From: Cyrtodaria siliqua
Taxonomy: Eukaryota > Mollusca > Bivalvia > Adapedonta > Hiatellidae
Length of the DNA stretch: 64,000 nucleotides
Assembly: GCA_037043455.1 (NCBI GenBank)
Contig: JAWPHD010004498.1
Span: 122,290-186,289, forward strand
Direction: 5' to 3'
The number at the start of each line of letters is the position of its first letter. Positions within the stretch are counted from its first letter, which is position 1. Shown here piece after piece: positions 44,034 through 56,739 of this stretch. Position numbers and translations under genes: made by a program. The notes under the pieces were generated by a model. The model saw nothing but the letters and a program-made list of their open reading frames with translations. It had not been told where the DNA came from and searched no databases.

Positions 44034-45305
44034 AGAAATATTAAAAGATCGGACGGGGAAAGCAGCATTCAAGGAGGACGGTCAACCACAAAACATAGGA
44101 ACAAACACGCAAACACACAAACAAGAAGGCAAAATTAATAATAAAAGTAAACGACACCACAAACACACAATGGTTGACAATAGGGCTACCGCCTTGGAAC
44201 GGTCAGTGGCAAAGTAGGCCACTGGGGCTTAAACCGGTTCTAGGGTGCACCAAACCTCACACTTACCCTACTGTCATCCCATTAAAACAGGACAGTGTAA
44301 ATAAAGAAATCCCCGCCATGATCTTATCTCTAACCAACAAAGCAGCATCAACATGATCAATAGACAATATAAGTAAAACACAAATATGCTCGAATAAATA
44401 TAATACAAAAAACAATAGCCTAGAAAGCCACAATGAAGGCACACACTGACTTGGCAGAAGCCAGAGCAACAAGAGAATAAACCATTAAGGGCACGACAAG
44501 AAAGACCATAGACAAATAGCAAACACCACCGTCCCAATGGGCTTTATGCGTCATCGTAGGGTCCACAGCCTGTCCGATCATTGTACAATTTAAGAGGAAA
44601 GCATAGTCGAAAACTATAATAGGGTCCACCACCAAGCATGCAGTACGTTGCAAAATGATAGGGTAATTTCCTCTTTTGATAAACATTTTAACAAGTTTAA
44701 CAAAGATAGTATGAAAGTGGTCATGACCAAGAATCGTACGAAGTTTATAAATCACATCTCCATTGAAGTCAGGTTGGGATAGTCCTTGTCGCAGAAGAGT
44801 CCTTAAATTACTTTTATATTTGGAAAGAAGATCAGGGTTACGATAAGAAAATTTTGAAAAGGTTTTACGAAGTTTATGGTAACGGTAACCCTGATTGAGT
44901 AACTTTTTAGTTATACAAAGATTACGAATATTAAAGTCCTCAACTCGAGTACAAGCTCTAGAAAAACGAATAAGTTGAGAAACATACATCACATAAGAAG
45001 TTGCTCGAGGAACATCCCCGTCCAATTAACAATGTCAAAATTAAAATCATCTCTCTTGTCATAGGCTTTGCTAATTATTTCACCATTTTATACCGAGAGG
45101 TCTAAATCAAGAAAACAAGCGTTATTATCAGATATATTAGCTTTATTAAACTGAAGTACTTTAGAATAAATATTATTAACCATAGTTGGAACGAAAGGGT
45201 TGTCAATGTTCAATGCATCTTCCAGATACCGAGAGGTTTCATTAAAAGCTCCAATAACATCTGCCTGGGTATCTGGTGAAAGACTCAACATGAAATCTCT
45301 TTCAA
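44034..45305 (-). mobile_element. R retroelement, longest copy (R8)
   Basis: About 1.27 kb, 5'-truncated. Its 3' end (AAAAGATCGGACGGGGAAAGC on the plus strand) is at 44040 and the RT-coding part is at 44420-45291. Block B joins the corresponding flanks directly (CAATCTAAACCTC near 60776), so 60770-60800 represents the empty site. No clear target duplication. Confidence 0.88.
44420..45291 (-). pseudogene. Reverse-transcriptase fragment of the R element
   Basis: Two minus-strand frames are joined by a stop and a frameshift between 45088 and 45025. The first (45291-45088) has ETSRYLEDALNIDNP, where copy R10 reads SRYLDDILNIDNPF; this is the polymerase catalytic box of an RT (Y-x-D-D type), here with D to E. 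The second (45025-44420) has GDVPRATSY, YVSQLIRFSRAC, TKKLLNQGYRYHKLRKTFSK and LLRQGLSQPDFNGDVIYK, which match a thumb/connection region common in animal mobile-element RTs. Whether the class is non-LTR or Penelope-like cannot be settled here. Non-functional. Confidence 0.75.
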
Positions 45306-46088
45306 CCTAATTACATGTAGAACAAGACAACAATAAACGAAGTGAGGAGACACCAGTTTAACCCCCAATAAACGAAATTAATTTATAGCTTAAGAAATAT
45401 ATATCACATTCAGATTCACAAGGTCTAATCAACATTTTACTTTACAATCTACTTTCCTTGTCCGATCTTTTTATATTTCCTTTCCATTTCAAAACTGTAT
45501 GTCAAGTACTTAATTGCATATGAATGTATAAAACATATGTACCATTAAAATTGAATTCATGCAAGAAAATATATATTCTTCTCATAATTAAACAAGCATT
45601 TGTTTGCGCAGTGTCAAATCATAAGTAACTTGTGATGAAAAGTATAAATGTTTCTTGTTATGATTGTGTATCGAACGCTATAACATTACCAACATAACGA
45701 ACATAGTGAAATTTGAGGCCATATTTTTCTAATCAGAACATAAACTACATTGATGCTTTGGGGAAATTAACAGTTTCTGGCCCTAATATAGATTAGTTTT
45801 CTAAATAATCCGGACATTTTCAGAGCAATTTGGTGTTGTTTTCGTGATCGTTTGAATTTCTTTCATTGATCAAAAACGAACTTTCTTTATCGAATTAACG
45901 AAATGTAAGAGCTTTTATATGGTATTACGTCGATTTATCTGACTTTGTGCTGACATTAGCTGTATTTTCAATGAATAAAACAAGGTATAATGGATAGTCC
46001 ATCGTTGTATGCGATCAAGATAATCTCATTTTGTTCAAACAACTCTCAATTTACGTGTACGGAATCTTCAGACCAAAACACTTTAGTA
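45306..46088 (+). repeat. Duplicated segment e, block A copy
   Basis: Aligns with 60781-61529: CCAATAAACG.AATTAAT, ACAAGCATTTGTTTGCGCAG, TTTCTGGCCCTAATATAG, ATATGGTATTACGTCGATTT and CTCAATTTACGTGTACGG. A 35-base R terminus on the plus strand at about 45443-45480 (TTTCCTTGTCCGATCTTTTT) is only in this copy. Confidence 0.88.
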
Positions 46089-46089
46089 T

Positions 46090-46742
46090 AATTGTAAAGA
46101 AGGATAAACATATCGGACAGGGAAAGCAGCATTCAAGGACGACAGTCAACCACAAAACACAAAAACAAACACGCACACAGACAAACGAAAAGGCAAAAGT
46201 AATAAAAAATGCAAACGACATCACAAACACAAGGCTACCTCCTTGGTACGGTCAGTGGCAAAGTAGGCCACTGGGGGTTTAAACCGGTTCTAGGTTGCAC
46301 CAAACCTCACACTTACCCTACTGTTATCCCATTAAAACAGGACAGTGTAAATAAAGAAATCCCCGCCATGATCTAATCTCTAACCAACAAGGCAGCATCA
46401 ATAGGCAATATAAGTAAAACACAAATATGCTCTTGTAAATATAATACAAGAAAACAATATCCTAGAAAGCCACAATGAAGGTACTCGATGACTTGGCAGA
46501 AGCCAGAGCAGTAAGAGAATACACCATTAAGGGCAAGACAAGAAAAATCATGGACAAACATCAAACGCCACCGTCCCAATGGGCTTTAGGTAGGCGTCAT
46601 CATAGGGTCCACAGCCTGTCCGGTCATCGTACAATTAAAGAGGAAAGCATAGTTGAGAACTGTAAAAGGGTCCACCACCAAGCATGCAGTACGTTGCAAA
46701 ATGATAGGGTCATAACCTCTTTTGATAAACTTTTTAACTTAT
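46090..46742 (-). mobile_element. R retroelement, copy R9
   Basis: Plus strand reads TATCGGACAGGGAAAGCAGC ... GGTAGGCGTCATCATAGGG ... AAGCATGCAGTACGTTGC ... TTTTGATAAACTTTTTAAC. It replaces about 335 bp that are present in block B at 61530-61864, so the insertion was accompanied by, or followed by, a deletion of the target. Confidence 0.88.
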
Positions 46743-47957
46743 AAAGCATCTTTATACTTTAATGAAACTCATGTTGTGTGGTACAATTATCCAAAACAAT
46801 ATAATGACAGCTACAAACTACAGTTTGTAAATGATATTTGTGTTGGCAATATTTGTATTTCAGAATTGTTTCCATCTAGCGTTAGTGGTGGTGATATATT
46901 TCAAACTGACATTAAAGCGACACAGGCCATGCTTTGTTTTGGAATATAGTATTCAACTCTGTAATTATGTAATGCATAACTTGAAATGACAAATAATTTT
47001 GATAATGAACTTATATAATATAGTAAACACAACAAACTCCAATATTATGCCGAACTAAACGACGTCTGAACTGAATAAACTGTTTGTCTCCATGAATGTT
47101 TTATTTTGCACACAATTGGTTTCAATAAGTAGATTATATAATAGTAACTTTTCTGAGATGTTCTGTCGGTAAACCGTCAGTCACTGTTCTACAGTAGTTA
47201 CTACTGTCGGTAAACCGTCAGTCACTGTTCTACAGTAGAATTATTATAAACGTTTAAAGAATGGAGACGATAATTTTTCCTTTTACCTGTTTCCCATACA
47301 AAAAAAGTATGATTTTTCTCAGAAGCTATTTCATGATTCCAGATTATTAGAAAAATAAAGCCAAAACATAATGAAATATCAGTTGAAATACGCAATATTT
47401 CATATTTATCTTGTTCGACCGTATTCAAAGGTAAATTCTCATACTCTTTCTTACACGCTGTTAAAGGCAAATAATCAGTTTTAAATTTCGTTGAATGATT
47501 TAAAAGAATTTAAATTAGCTAGGCTTAGCGTCATTTTGAACAACATTTGCAATGTTCATTATATGCTCTTTCAATAAGGATAAAACATATGTAACAGTAG
47601 GGATATACACTACATGCGTATTGTTTATTAATGGTCGAGCATCTGGAATCTTTGTTTCTGACGTTTCAGATTTGGAAAGTTGCAATACCGCACCTGTATT
47701 GTCATCATGATTTATGAATGATCCTTTATCCAGCCTCGTCGTAAGTATTTATTTATACTCACTTTGTTTCGTCAAGCAATTAATTGAATGTTTCCATAGA
47801 AGTTAACGGATGTTGTTGGGTCGATTGAAGACCTTCGTGCCCATAGGCGTTTCTAATTAATAGATGTGGGTTATGGATTTCCCTGATACTTGTCTTCAAA
47901 GGTATTTACATGTTCATATTAGATTTGAAGATTTAGAAATCCAAGGTTATTTTTCGT
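46743..47957 (+). repeat. Duplicated segment f, block A copy
   Basis: Aligns with 61865-63606: TGAAACTCATGTTGTGTGG, CAGGCCATGCTTTGTTTTGG, GGTAAACCGTCAGTCACTG, CAGATTATTAGAA, CAGCCTCGTCGTAAGTATTTAT and GATTTCCCTGATACTTGT. A 47-bp-spaced tandem copy of TGTCGGTAAACCGTCAG (near 47164 and 47211) is single in block B. The 90-residue frame 47864-48136 starts in the aligned part but is not kept in block B. Confidence 0.88.
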
Positions 47958-48171
47958 GTAATGAGAAAGCCAGAACTATTCTAAGAAAGTATTTCGATTC
48001 TATTTGTGATAGGTTGTTTTTGTTTGACACACTCTGCCATATACTAAAAACACAACAGCACACTACAGAGACCTTGCCTCCATCGCATTGTTTGTTAAAG
48101 CAAAGAAAACACAAAAAGTTTAAAACGTCATACTAAATACCTTGACCATAAACTATGGTTGGTGATATGTG

Positions 48172-48560
48172 CCATCTCGCCTATTCGTTATTTCGCTGCG
48201 AAATAACGCCGAACAAAATAACAGCTGGCGAAATAACGAAAAGACGAAAAAACGCCGGGCGAATTAACGAAAAAACGTCGAGCAAAACGACAAGAAATAG
48301 TCAAAATACTGGTCGAAAAAACTAAAAATCGGCACGCGAAAAGACGACATTTTATACATTTAAATTGTCTTGTTTAATGTGAAGTTTTTATGGTTATTTC
48401 GCCCGGCGTGTTTTCGATATTTCGCCCGGCGTTTTTTCGTATTTTCATAATTTCCCCCGGCGTCAATTCGCGTTGCGCTATTTCGTCCGGCATTATTTTG
48501 CCTGGCGTCTTTTCACCCTGCGTCTTTTCGCGTGGCGTTATTTCGCCCGGCGTTATCTCG
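48172..48560. repeat. Inverted array of GCCGGGCGAAATAAC-like units
   Basis: The left half carries units such as GCGAAATAACG, CGCCGGGCGAATTAACG; the right half carries the reverse complements (TTATTTCGCCCGGCG, TTTTTTCGTA, TTATTTTGCCTGGCG). Units are about 17-20 bp, so the whole is a roughly 390-bp imperfect palindrome bounded by CATCTCGCC and TATCTCGCC-like ends. Frames of 64-68 residues with an EITPGEI pattern are by-products. Confidence 0.85.
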
Positions 48561-48599
48561 CCAATCAAAGCTCTTCTAATATGTCATCCAACCTAAACG

Positions 48600-49065
48600 A
48601 AATAAAGGTATGAAAACACCAATTAAATTCCCCATAGACCTCAATGTTAAAATGTCACATATTGATGATTTACTTTAACTTCATTTCAAGTATGGATAAT
48701 GCAGCAGTGTCATTTTCATATAGAAAAATATCATTCCACATGAATAATCACCAGAAATGGTGGGGTCATAAGTTTTGCAAGACAGTTTTCGTTTGTTGAC
48801 TAAACAGATTGATAGTTTCTCATAGAGTGTATGTGTGTAGACCTGCAGATTCGAAAGTTGTAAAATGCTCACCAATCAGCCAATAAAACTTATGAATACA
48901 CTTCTTATACATACAAGAACGAAACTAAATAGAAATGGGCAGTATCCCCCTACTTATAATGCCACTCTCCATCGAAAGAGGAGGGATTACTTTTTATAAT
49001 AGTAACTTCATTCAACTACACCTCGGAGGTTTACATGTAATTGGTGGTTGTAAACCTGAATGATA
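48600..49065 (+). repeat. Paired repeat G, copy 2
   Basis: Partner of 22800-23610 without the H repeat: GGTATGAAAACACC, CAATGTTAAAATGTCACATA, ATGCAGCAGTGTCATTTTC, CTTCTTATACATACAAGAAC and AATGGGCAGTATCCCCCTAC. Confidence 0.82.
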
Positions 49066-49233
49066 AAATATAAGCAAGTACGGTGTCCTAGAAGATTTTC
49101 AACATTGTCTTATCTATGGAAGACACATGCGGCTATTTCCAATTTTCACCTGTTAATTACACTTTATGCAACGCTAAAATCGCTGAATCTTCTTTTCTTC
49201 TGCTGTTAACAGTATACATAGTATAAATGACCA

Positions 49234-49280
49234 ATCTCGTCTTTTCGTTATTTCGAAGCGAAATAACGAAAAGACGAGAT
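49234..49280. repeat. Perfect palindrome, 22-bp arms
   Basis: Bases 49234-49255 and 49259-49280 are exact reverse complements around AAG. The arm is ATCTCGTCTTTTCGTTATTT then CG. The right flank (GGTACATATCAGCCACCATA) is homologous, inverted, to the left flank of the array at 48152-48172, so both are members of one element family. Confidence 0.9.
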
Positions 49281-49300
49281 GGTACATATCAGCCACCATA

Positions 49301-52300
49301 ATAAACAAATAATTCAGTGTTTCAAACATCGGCACTCACATAACCACATGATTCCATCGCGCAGAACGCGTCGACATCGCCTGGTAGATTGAAGATGCAG
49401 AACAATGGCTACGTATTCGGTGGTATGAACTGGAATCGAATGGTTATGAATCCAGTTAATCAATTGCTGGATGATTTGTATGCTTATTTTGGTTGACTGT
49501 GTTCTGTGAATGCTACATTTCCAGTTCGACTTTTATATTTAGGTTTATTTCCCTAAAACTGATGCCAACACGCCAATAAACTGAAAAGGCGAACATTGTT
49601 AGAGATATAATGATGACAGTTCCGCAATATAAAGTGGTCGTAATGTATTTGATAGACATTTATAAAGATCTACTATCCGCTTGTGCAACTCGATATACGT
49701 CTAGAAAATGATACGTTAACTATATATTCCACTGTATAAATTGTTATCTTGAGATGTTTGTAAAAATAACAATAAAGGAGATGGAAAAAAACACAATAGC
49801 ATGTTTAAATTGAAAAAAAAGGCGTACTTGTTCATACATACCTAACTGTATTCATCTTATGGTAAGTGTTGCTTGCAGTTAAAACAAAGGTAATATACCT
49901 GTAATTATACTGGTTCCATCCTTCTTGTATTTTACAAGTCATAACGTCAGAAGCATGCGACGTCGCATTCTCGGTGTAACGGTGAACAAGTGAGATATTA
50001 GCGAGGTTTTGAATATTGTCCTGTTTGTTTGAATTGACTTAGACTGCTATATCTGTGCTATTGTCGTTAAGCTTTACATTTGTTAAGTTTTGTTAATTTC
50101 GTTTTAACACCTATGTTTTTTAAAAAAAATGAGATATAGGGTCTAATAGAAACCACAGCGTCCGAACGCAATGGCATCGTAGGTCCTCACTGTACTGCAA
50201 ACAAGGACTTGATAATACAATGAAAAAGACAAAAAAAAACAGAAAGGGTGGTAAAGACAGGTTTAAACCTTGATTTATTTATTTTTTTGGTATATTTCGA
50301 TGACATTTTGTGTGAAAATCAAACAAACATGTTATTAAAAGAAAACTATGCTACAATTGTTAGTTATTTCTTACAGTCTCAGATTTTAGACGAAAACAAA
50401 GTGCATACTTTTTATTTTTGCTGAGTATATATATAAACGTCATGCGCATCGACCTTTCAGGCTTTTTTTCTTAATATTATATTCGATGCAAATACCCATA
50501 CTCGGCTGGAGTTTAAAAGAGGCTTGCCTGAATAATTGATCATTAACAATGTTTTCGAGAGAATGGTACACATCAGATACTGATCCAAGATTTTGGAGTA
50601 TTTCTGTATGGGGGAGGGGGCGGCGGCGGGGGCAGTGGAGGATCCTTCGAAATAAAATGTTTTTTCTACATGACGTTTAGTGAATTCTGTTGTATTTTCC
50701 AGAATCATTTCATGTTAAGTCCAATGATGACAAACGGTAGAAATGGCAAGGGCCGCATGTAATCCAATATGCATATGTTATACCTGTGGGATTTTAGAGG
50801 GTGAGGGCGCCGGGTCCGTCCTATCCCTGAATCCGTCTTGATTCATGATAAGTACACCTTTATCCATGATGTCTTACCCTAAAATTGCCGCCGTAGCAGG
50901 AATAGTGAACACGCCGCTTCTAAAACTTCTCGCCTCTCTCTTCTGCGTCAGTCCCATTGGGAGCTCGAATTATCTAGTGAGAAAGTGTCGATAATTAAGG
51001 GGTTTCTTGTGGTTTGGAAAAATATTGATATTTTCTATTTTAGATGGTCTAAATAATTATGATGAATGAAAATAAAATTACCCATTATTTACAAGAATAT
51101 TTATTGCGGGACAGCAATGTGTGCTATCCTAGGTTACATTTAAAAGGACAAACGGCAATTTTGCTTGTTTGTGTTTTTAAATCGCGGCATTCTGTTTTGT
51201 TTGCATATTTTGAATAGTGCAAATAAATTGCATTACATGTTACTAACAGTTGATTATATATATATAGCACTGAAAACTCAATTTTAATACCTTTTATTTC
51301 AATATCTCTCTTTAAATACAAAACCCCGCAGGTTTTGAAAAAATGAAAGATTGTGCAGCGCGTGCATTTATCGCCTTGAACAATTGAATTTACCAGTTAA
51401 CCCTAATATCGAATGGATGAGACCGCCACTATTAAAGGATCATTTTTATTCTTTTATAATGTATGTTTTACATCAGTGCTGATTTATTAAAGAATTGGTG
51501 AGCTTTTTTTTCCGGCGTTTATGTGCATTTACACGTCGGTAGTAAATGGCGTAATCCATGAATCGCGTTGGTGCGATATGGTAAATTTGCCATTCACTAC
51601 CTGGGTTTAAAACGCATCAACGCCGAAAGCAGGGTTCTTCGTGGAGTTGTCGATTTACAAGGGAAAAAAACAAAAAAAACAGTGAAACAATACGAATTAA
51701 TAATTCTTGTATTTACATTATTTTCCTGTCGCTATAATAGTATCAGCAAAAAGTCTAATGATAACAAAAAGTAAAATAGAAACCAATACTGTCAGTGTAT
51801 TTTCGTGCAGTGGAATATCTATTTTCTGTTAAGACACCTCGGATGCAAGCGCAGTGGGTGCATGCAGTGCGTACAGTTCGTTCACCTCAGGGAACGTAAA
51901 TAGTCCCACCTACTTGAAAAATGAAGTATATTCCAGATTAAACGCTATATTGTTTCAAAGGAAAGAATCAAGTGAATGCAACAATTATTAAATTAATTAA
52001 ACCAGATTATAAAGATAGTATGAAGCGAATAGCAACTGTATTAGGTGAGACTTAGCAAAGGAAGCATGGCGAATCACTGGTCGTTGGCAAAACTGATATA
52101 ATGCTCTATAAACCATCTTAATATATCATATAGGCCAACTAGTATAATAAATTCTAAAATACTGAGGGTTGGCTGTTTGGTTGAACGGTGCTGTACGTTA
52201 TTTTCAGCACAGTTTATCCTATATATGAGGGTCGATTTGTTGTAGTAGTGGCAGACCACCCACCTTTTTCCTACAAGATCATGTTGTATAAATAACAAAT

Positions 52301-52640
52301 TGTATTGGCCAATATTTAGTGATGCGCAAACGCTTGATCGAACATTCAATGAGTATTGCCTGTTCGGAAAGCCCACCTAATTTAGTCGGTATTCCTTATC
52401 GTAATACTTACCTAATCTTTACAGTAGTTAATTGTACAGTTCCAATATGCCGATAATTGAGCGAAAGTCTAAAGAGTTTATAACATATGTGTCAGCGAAC
52501 GACATCTAACGTGTTCGTACAAGTAATGGCCGTACAGTGATAACAAGATAACAAACTTATGATGGTAATCTTCATATGATTTAATTATTATCTGACAGAT
52601 ATAACCTTCATGTGGTTAAAACCCATACATTTAGGTCAAA
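49301..52640. other. Long non-coding stretch
   Basis: Contains an R 3' stub at about 49485-49550 (+; TTGGTTGACTGTG, AGTTCGACTTTTATATT), a G-rich run at 50610-50633 on the plus strand, and a short frame near 51062 related to 4298. The 83-100 residue frames at 50457-50708 and 52074-52376 on the minus strand have no domain. No gene is supported. Confidence 0.5.
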
Positions 52641-52644
52641 AACT

Positions 52645-52735
52645 AGGTCAGCATGTAGAACAATACTGAAAAATCGATCCCTTTGAAACAACAAACACAA
52701 ACGAGACAAATAGGCAGACTGTGTGTTATTAAAAA
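52645..52735 (-). mobile_element. L-family LTR fragment
   Basis: TACTGAAAAATCGATCCC, TTGAAACAACAAACACAAACG and TAGGCAGACTGTGTG match the family R/U5 region in inverted orientation. Confidence 0.65.
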
Positions 52736-53555
52736 GCAATTGCAAAATAACAATGAACTGATGTAGACAGTTAGTATTCAGTTCACGGATTGCGGATCTG
52801 GGTTCCTTGTTCATAATTCTCTCTCATGGTTGCATATTCCCTTTTTCCAGTTCGGAATCCATATTAGTTTCTGGTTTCCGATTTGTGGCTTCCAGTCCAC
52901 GGTAACGCGATGTTTATAAAACACGACGACACATTTACTTCTTTTGTGTGGAAACCTCAATTCCAAATAAATGTTGAAAGTCAATAATAAATAAAATAGA
53001 CGGTGTGTTGCACACGATAAGTTTACTCAGTATTAATACATTATTTATCAACAATTGGCAAGGGATCTAGTACACTTCAGCTTCAGAAAACAGTGCCATC
53101 AATACTTCCTTCATTTTCAAAACGAGATCTCGTGTCACCTGTGATATAAAGTCGCATACTATAACGCGGTTGGATACTTTTCTTTAAAACGCCTACTTCT
53201 ATGTACCGCGTCTGTAACGGAACATGCAAATGATATAACGCCTTTAACATAATTATGGTATTTTATTTCAGTTTTCGGTATTTATTTAAAACGGATCATT
53301 CATATTTCTGTTTGATGTTTAACAAATCTGGCATATCAAAAGCGTCCTGTATAGCTGTATGCATGTAAATCACTGCAACGTAATTATGCCATGTCAGACC
53401 AAATAAAAAATGCGGTCAAAACGAGAGCATACATCATGTACATTCCAAAGAAATACATATTTTAGGAAACATAAATCATAAGTTTACGGCGTCTATAATA
53501 CAACATTATTATGTTTTATCTTAAAATATAGTTTTTAGTATAGTGCTTAGATAAC
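52736..53555. other. Non-coding stretch
   Basis: Nothing recognised apart from AT-rich sequence; ATGCCATGTCAGACCAAAT near 53387 resembles part of repeat N. Confidence 0.4.
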
Positions 53556-55020
53556 TTGTCATGATAAAATACCTCGAAGGAGTGGATTTCAACGTAACGA
53601 AATTATGGCAGTAACATTGATAGACAGCACAGCAAGCCGTTTCTTCAAAGAAAACACGCTGTGAAATGTAATGTATTCACGCCTGTGTAAGTGTGTAAAC
53701 AGGCGGATAAATTAATCATACGAAATCGCGATGTACCTTGTGTAGAATACAGGAACCTATTGCAACTGAATATACGAGTCTTACCTTAGTTTATTTACTT
53801 GTAGGGTTCAAGTATTATTGTTCAAAATTTCATGCTAATAACTATAATAAAGGGGATCCGTAGGAAAAAACAAACACACATAAGCGAAGACTCGGTTTTA
53901 CTATTTGCAGGTAATAAAATGAGGTAATATAAGACGCACCACCTCTCAAGCCCCTTGCTCCGCCTTTAGTGGTATTCTAATTTAACGCTTTAGCATTACT
54001 TAGTCCCGTCTAAATTCCATTTAGCGATAGGAAATCTTATATAAGCAGGATTTTATAACGGATATTTTAACAATAAAACACGTTTAAAAACATTTTTTCT
54101 ACTGGAAAAATGCGATAAGATGTTTACAACTACCTATTAAATGTTTTAGGGGTTACATGGGGTATGAAAGTTAATACTCGGACCACGAAATGCACTGCTG
54201 TTTCTTAGCGAGGGGAGACTTGCTACTGCCAAAGTTTGAATACTTCCTTACAGTACGTAAGTGTGTAATGTGTAATATATGTACGGATCATGTTTGCTTA
54301 TTAAGTTAGTTCATGTATTTGTTAATTTGGTTGGCTTGTACAGTATTATAACGAACTCAGTGGGACTTGCTTAAGTGTTAAATTTCTTTACAGCAAACAA
54401 TATGCTTGCTTTAGTTCAGTTTTTATTTCGTAAATCTAATAAAAATAAATAAATGCACTACTTCAGTTTCAATCAACTATTTTTATTTCAGCAAAACAAA
54501 CAAAACGACACGTGATTCCATTTATTTCATTATAATTACGCCACCATACGGTTTATACATAAACATTAAGCAACTATAATACCAGACCGGATGTGTGTGT
54601 GATGCCAAATACTAATAGTAAGAGACAGTTATAATGTACGAGTAGCCATAAAGCTTCCCTCGGTTAACATGATGCATTGCATAATTAAGACGTTAATTGT
54701 CATCAACATGATGCAATACATAAGTAAGACGTTAATTGTTATCAGAGGGACGAACTCGAATTGATCATTTTTCACCATTTTACACTCTAAAATATCTCCA
54801 AGACACTGAATGCCACCATTGGTGAGGACACACAATTTCGAGCAGCCATTCAATGGAAGGTAAACAATACATTTGGTCATAAAGACAACAATGAGATTTT
54901 AAATGTATTGTATTATTATTGTTAATCACGTGTTGATGAAAACCAAAACTCCAGATTGAGCCGTTGTGATCTGTTGACCCTTTGAACAATGCGCTACCCA
55001 GTAAATATTTTCCTGAAAAT
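53556..55020 (+). repeat. Duplicated segment b, block B copy
   Basis: Partner of 39283-40835, same orientation. Carries an L fragment at about 53855-53960 (-) and an M repeat at 54000-54190 (-). A 44-bp piece ending TTAAGACGTTAATTGT is duplicated (54678-54742). Confidence 0.85.
54000..54190 (-). repeat. Dispersed repeat M, copy 3
   Basis: Reverse complement contains TTTCATACCCCATG, AATGTTTTTAAACGTG, CCTGCTTATATAAG and TGGAATTTAGACG. Absent from block A, so it inserted after the A/B split or was lost from A. Confidence 0.7.
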
Positions 55021-55254
55021 GGAAATGCATTTAATTTGTTTTATGTCAATGAATCTGATATATACTATAACATGTAATACAATTATGTTATTAATATCAA
55101 ACAAAGCGTCCCATTGAAGTTTACTTAAGTTGTCATATTTCGAGACAGTAGTCTGACGATGGTGGAGAATACATGTAACAACAATAACCCTGACAGCCGC
55201 CGTGTTTGGTATTCCTTACTTCAACTAAAATCAGTAATTATATAAGTTATATGT

Positions 55255-55518
55255 ATAGCATAACTTTCCGGGTATATGCGATTTATACAGCTTCCCGAGG
55301 GCCGCAGGCCCGCGCGTGCATTATAAATCGCATGCGCGAAAAATATGCTATAAATGTTTTGTACCATAGCCATTCAATGCCGGTAATTGACATCTTGATT
55401 GTCAGATTGTGTGTAAACATTAAAATTACGCGCGTGTAAAATTGAGTAGACCATGGTATAACTGCCGAATCTGTCATTTACAGCAAGGGTGAAATATACC
55501 GGCAGTTATAGCAAGAAT
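55255..55518. mobile_element. MITE-like element with internal palindromes
   Basis: Ends ATAACTTTCCGGGTATA (left) and TATACCGGCAGTTAT (right) are inverted partners with small differences. Inside, ATGCGATTTATA and TATAAATCGCAT form a perfect 12-bp inverted pair around a GC-rich core, and TATAACTGCCG recurs at 55456. No intact gene. Confidence 0.6.
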
Positions 55519-56739
55519 AAGGTTCAGACCTTCAGGTTTATGAAAATTATATCATTATCAAGAACAAGGGCAAACCAGTATAGCTAATTTACAAAACACT
55601 TGTACTTGTCACTGGATATGTCACTGGCTCGTTTATTCAGCAGAAATCAAGTTAATTTTAGGTAATATACCACTATTGTATTTCACATAGGCCTACGATA
55701 CAGTCTATTGACCTTCAACCCTATTTATAAATCACACAGGCTGTAACAATTAACTTTTCATAAAGAACTACATTAGATACACTCAAAAATGACGAGCAAA
55801 TTAGAGATAATATTATACGTTCTCCCTCTAATAATTCACTGAGGGTACAATGCACAGTTTAAGCAAAATATCCTCAATATAATATTTTAATATGTTATGA
55901 GAATTGTGTTATGATTTGGATAATTTTATCCTATCGGAATCAACCATATAATCTGAATATATGCCATAATAGATCCTATACCGTGTTCAACCAATGAGAA
56001 GTCCAAAATCAATAGTGGTATCTGACCATTAATCTTAATTTAATGGAATGTGAATGTTTCGAGAAGTTGGAACCAGAACAATCATTCTACAAGTACGTGC
56101 ATATGTTATCATTTACATACACACACGCTTTCTTTTCGGACGCAGTTTATCATGGATTAGAGAATACACATAGTCTTACATCTGTAAAATGGAACACATT
56201 ATTATAATCACTTATGCTGGATGTAACACATACTTAGTAATAAAAATCGTCTATAGTTATGTGAGATATAAATAATCGATTCTAGTAAACAAAGGGATTA
56301 AATTGCCATTTAACGGCTGTATGTTTTCAATGGAATTACACACGAATAGTTTATTCGCCAATGGGTGTACAAGGGTGAAGAGAGTTATAGTGTAATAAAC
56401 GTTTCTTATAAAGTCAACCAAAAGTATTCATCCGGCTATTTAAATGTATGTGTTATGTTATTTAACACTTACATTATAATAACACGATGCATACACTTTA
56501 TCGAATTTCTACGAACCGTTTATTACACTATAAAGCGAGTTATAATAACAGAAACACGTACAAGCGTAAACAAGAGGTGAATACAATGCTTTTATCGATT
56601 ACGACAGATAACATAGTGAAATAACGTTTACTGAAATGTCAAAATGTGTAAATGAGTACTGGAACGCACGTGTTGCTCTTTATTTAATGTGGGAATCTGC
56701 ATGTAATATTTCAATTGAATGTTATACTGCAAATACCAT
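55519..56739. other. Non-coding stretch
   Basis: AT-rich, no gene recognised. The 71-residue frame 56365-56580 has no domain. Confidence 0.45.

Noticed and set aside
44263..44537. Hydrophobic membrane-like ORFs, also at 46373-46579 and 57621-57887 (minus)
   Set aside because: They lie in the 3' region of the R retroelement; similarity between copies reflects the repeat, not a membrane protein family.
48374..48568. Low-complexity protein with an EITPGEI pattern
   Set aside because: By-product of the 17-20 bp palindromic array; open on both strands.
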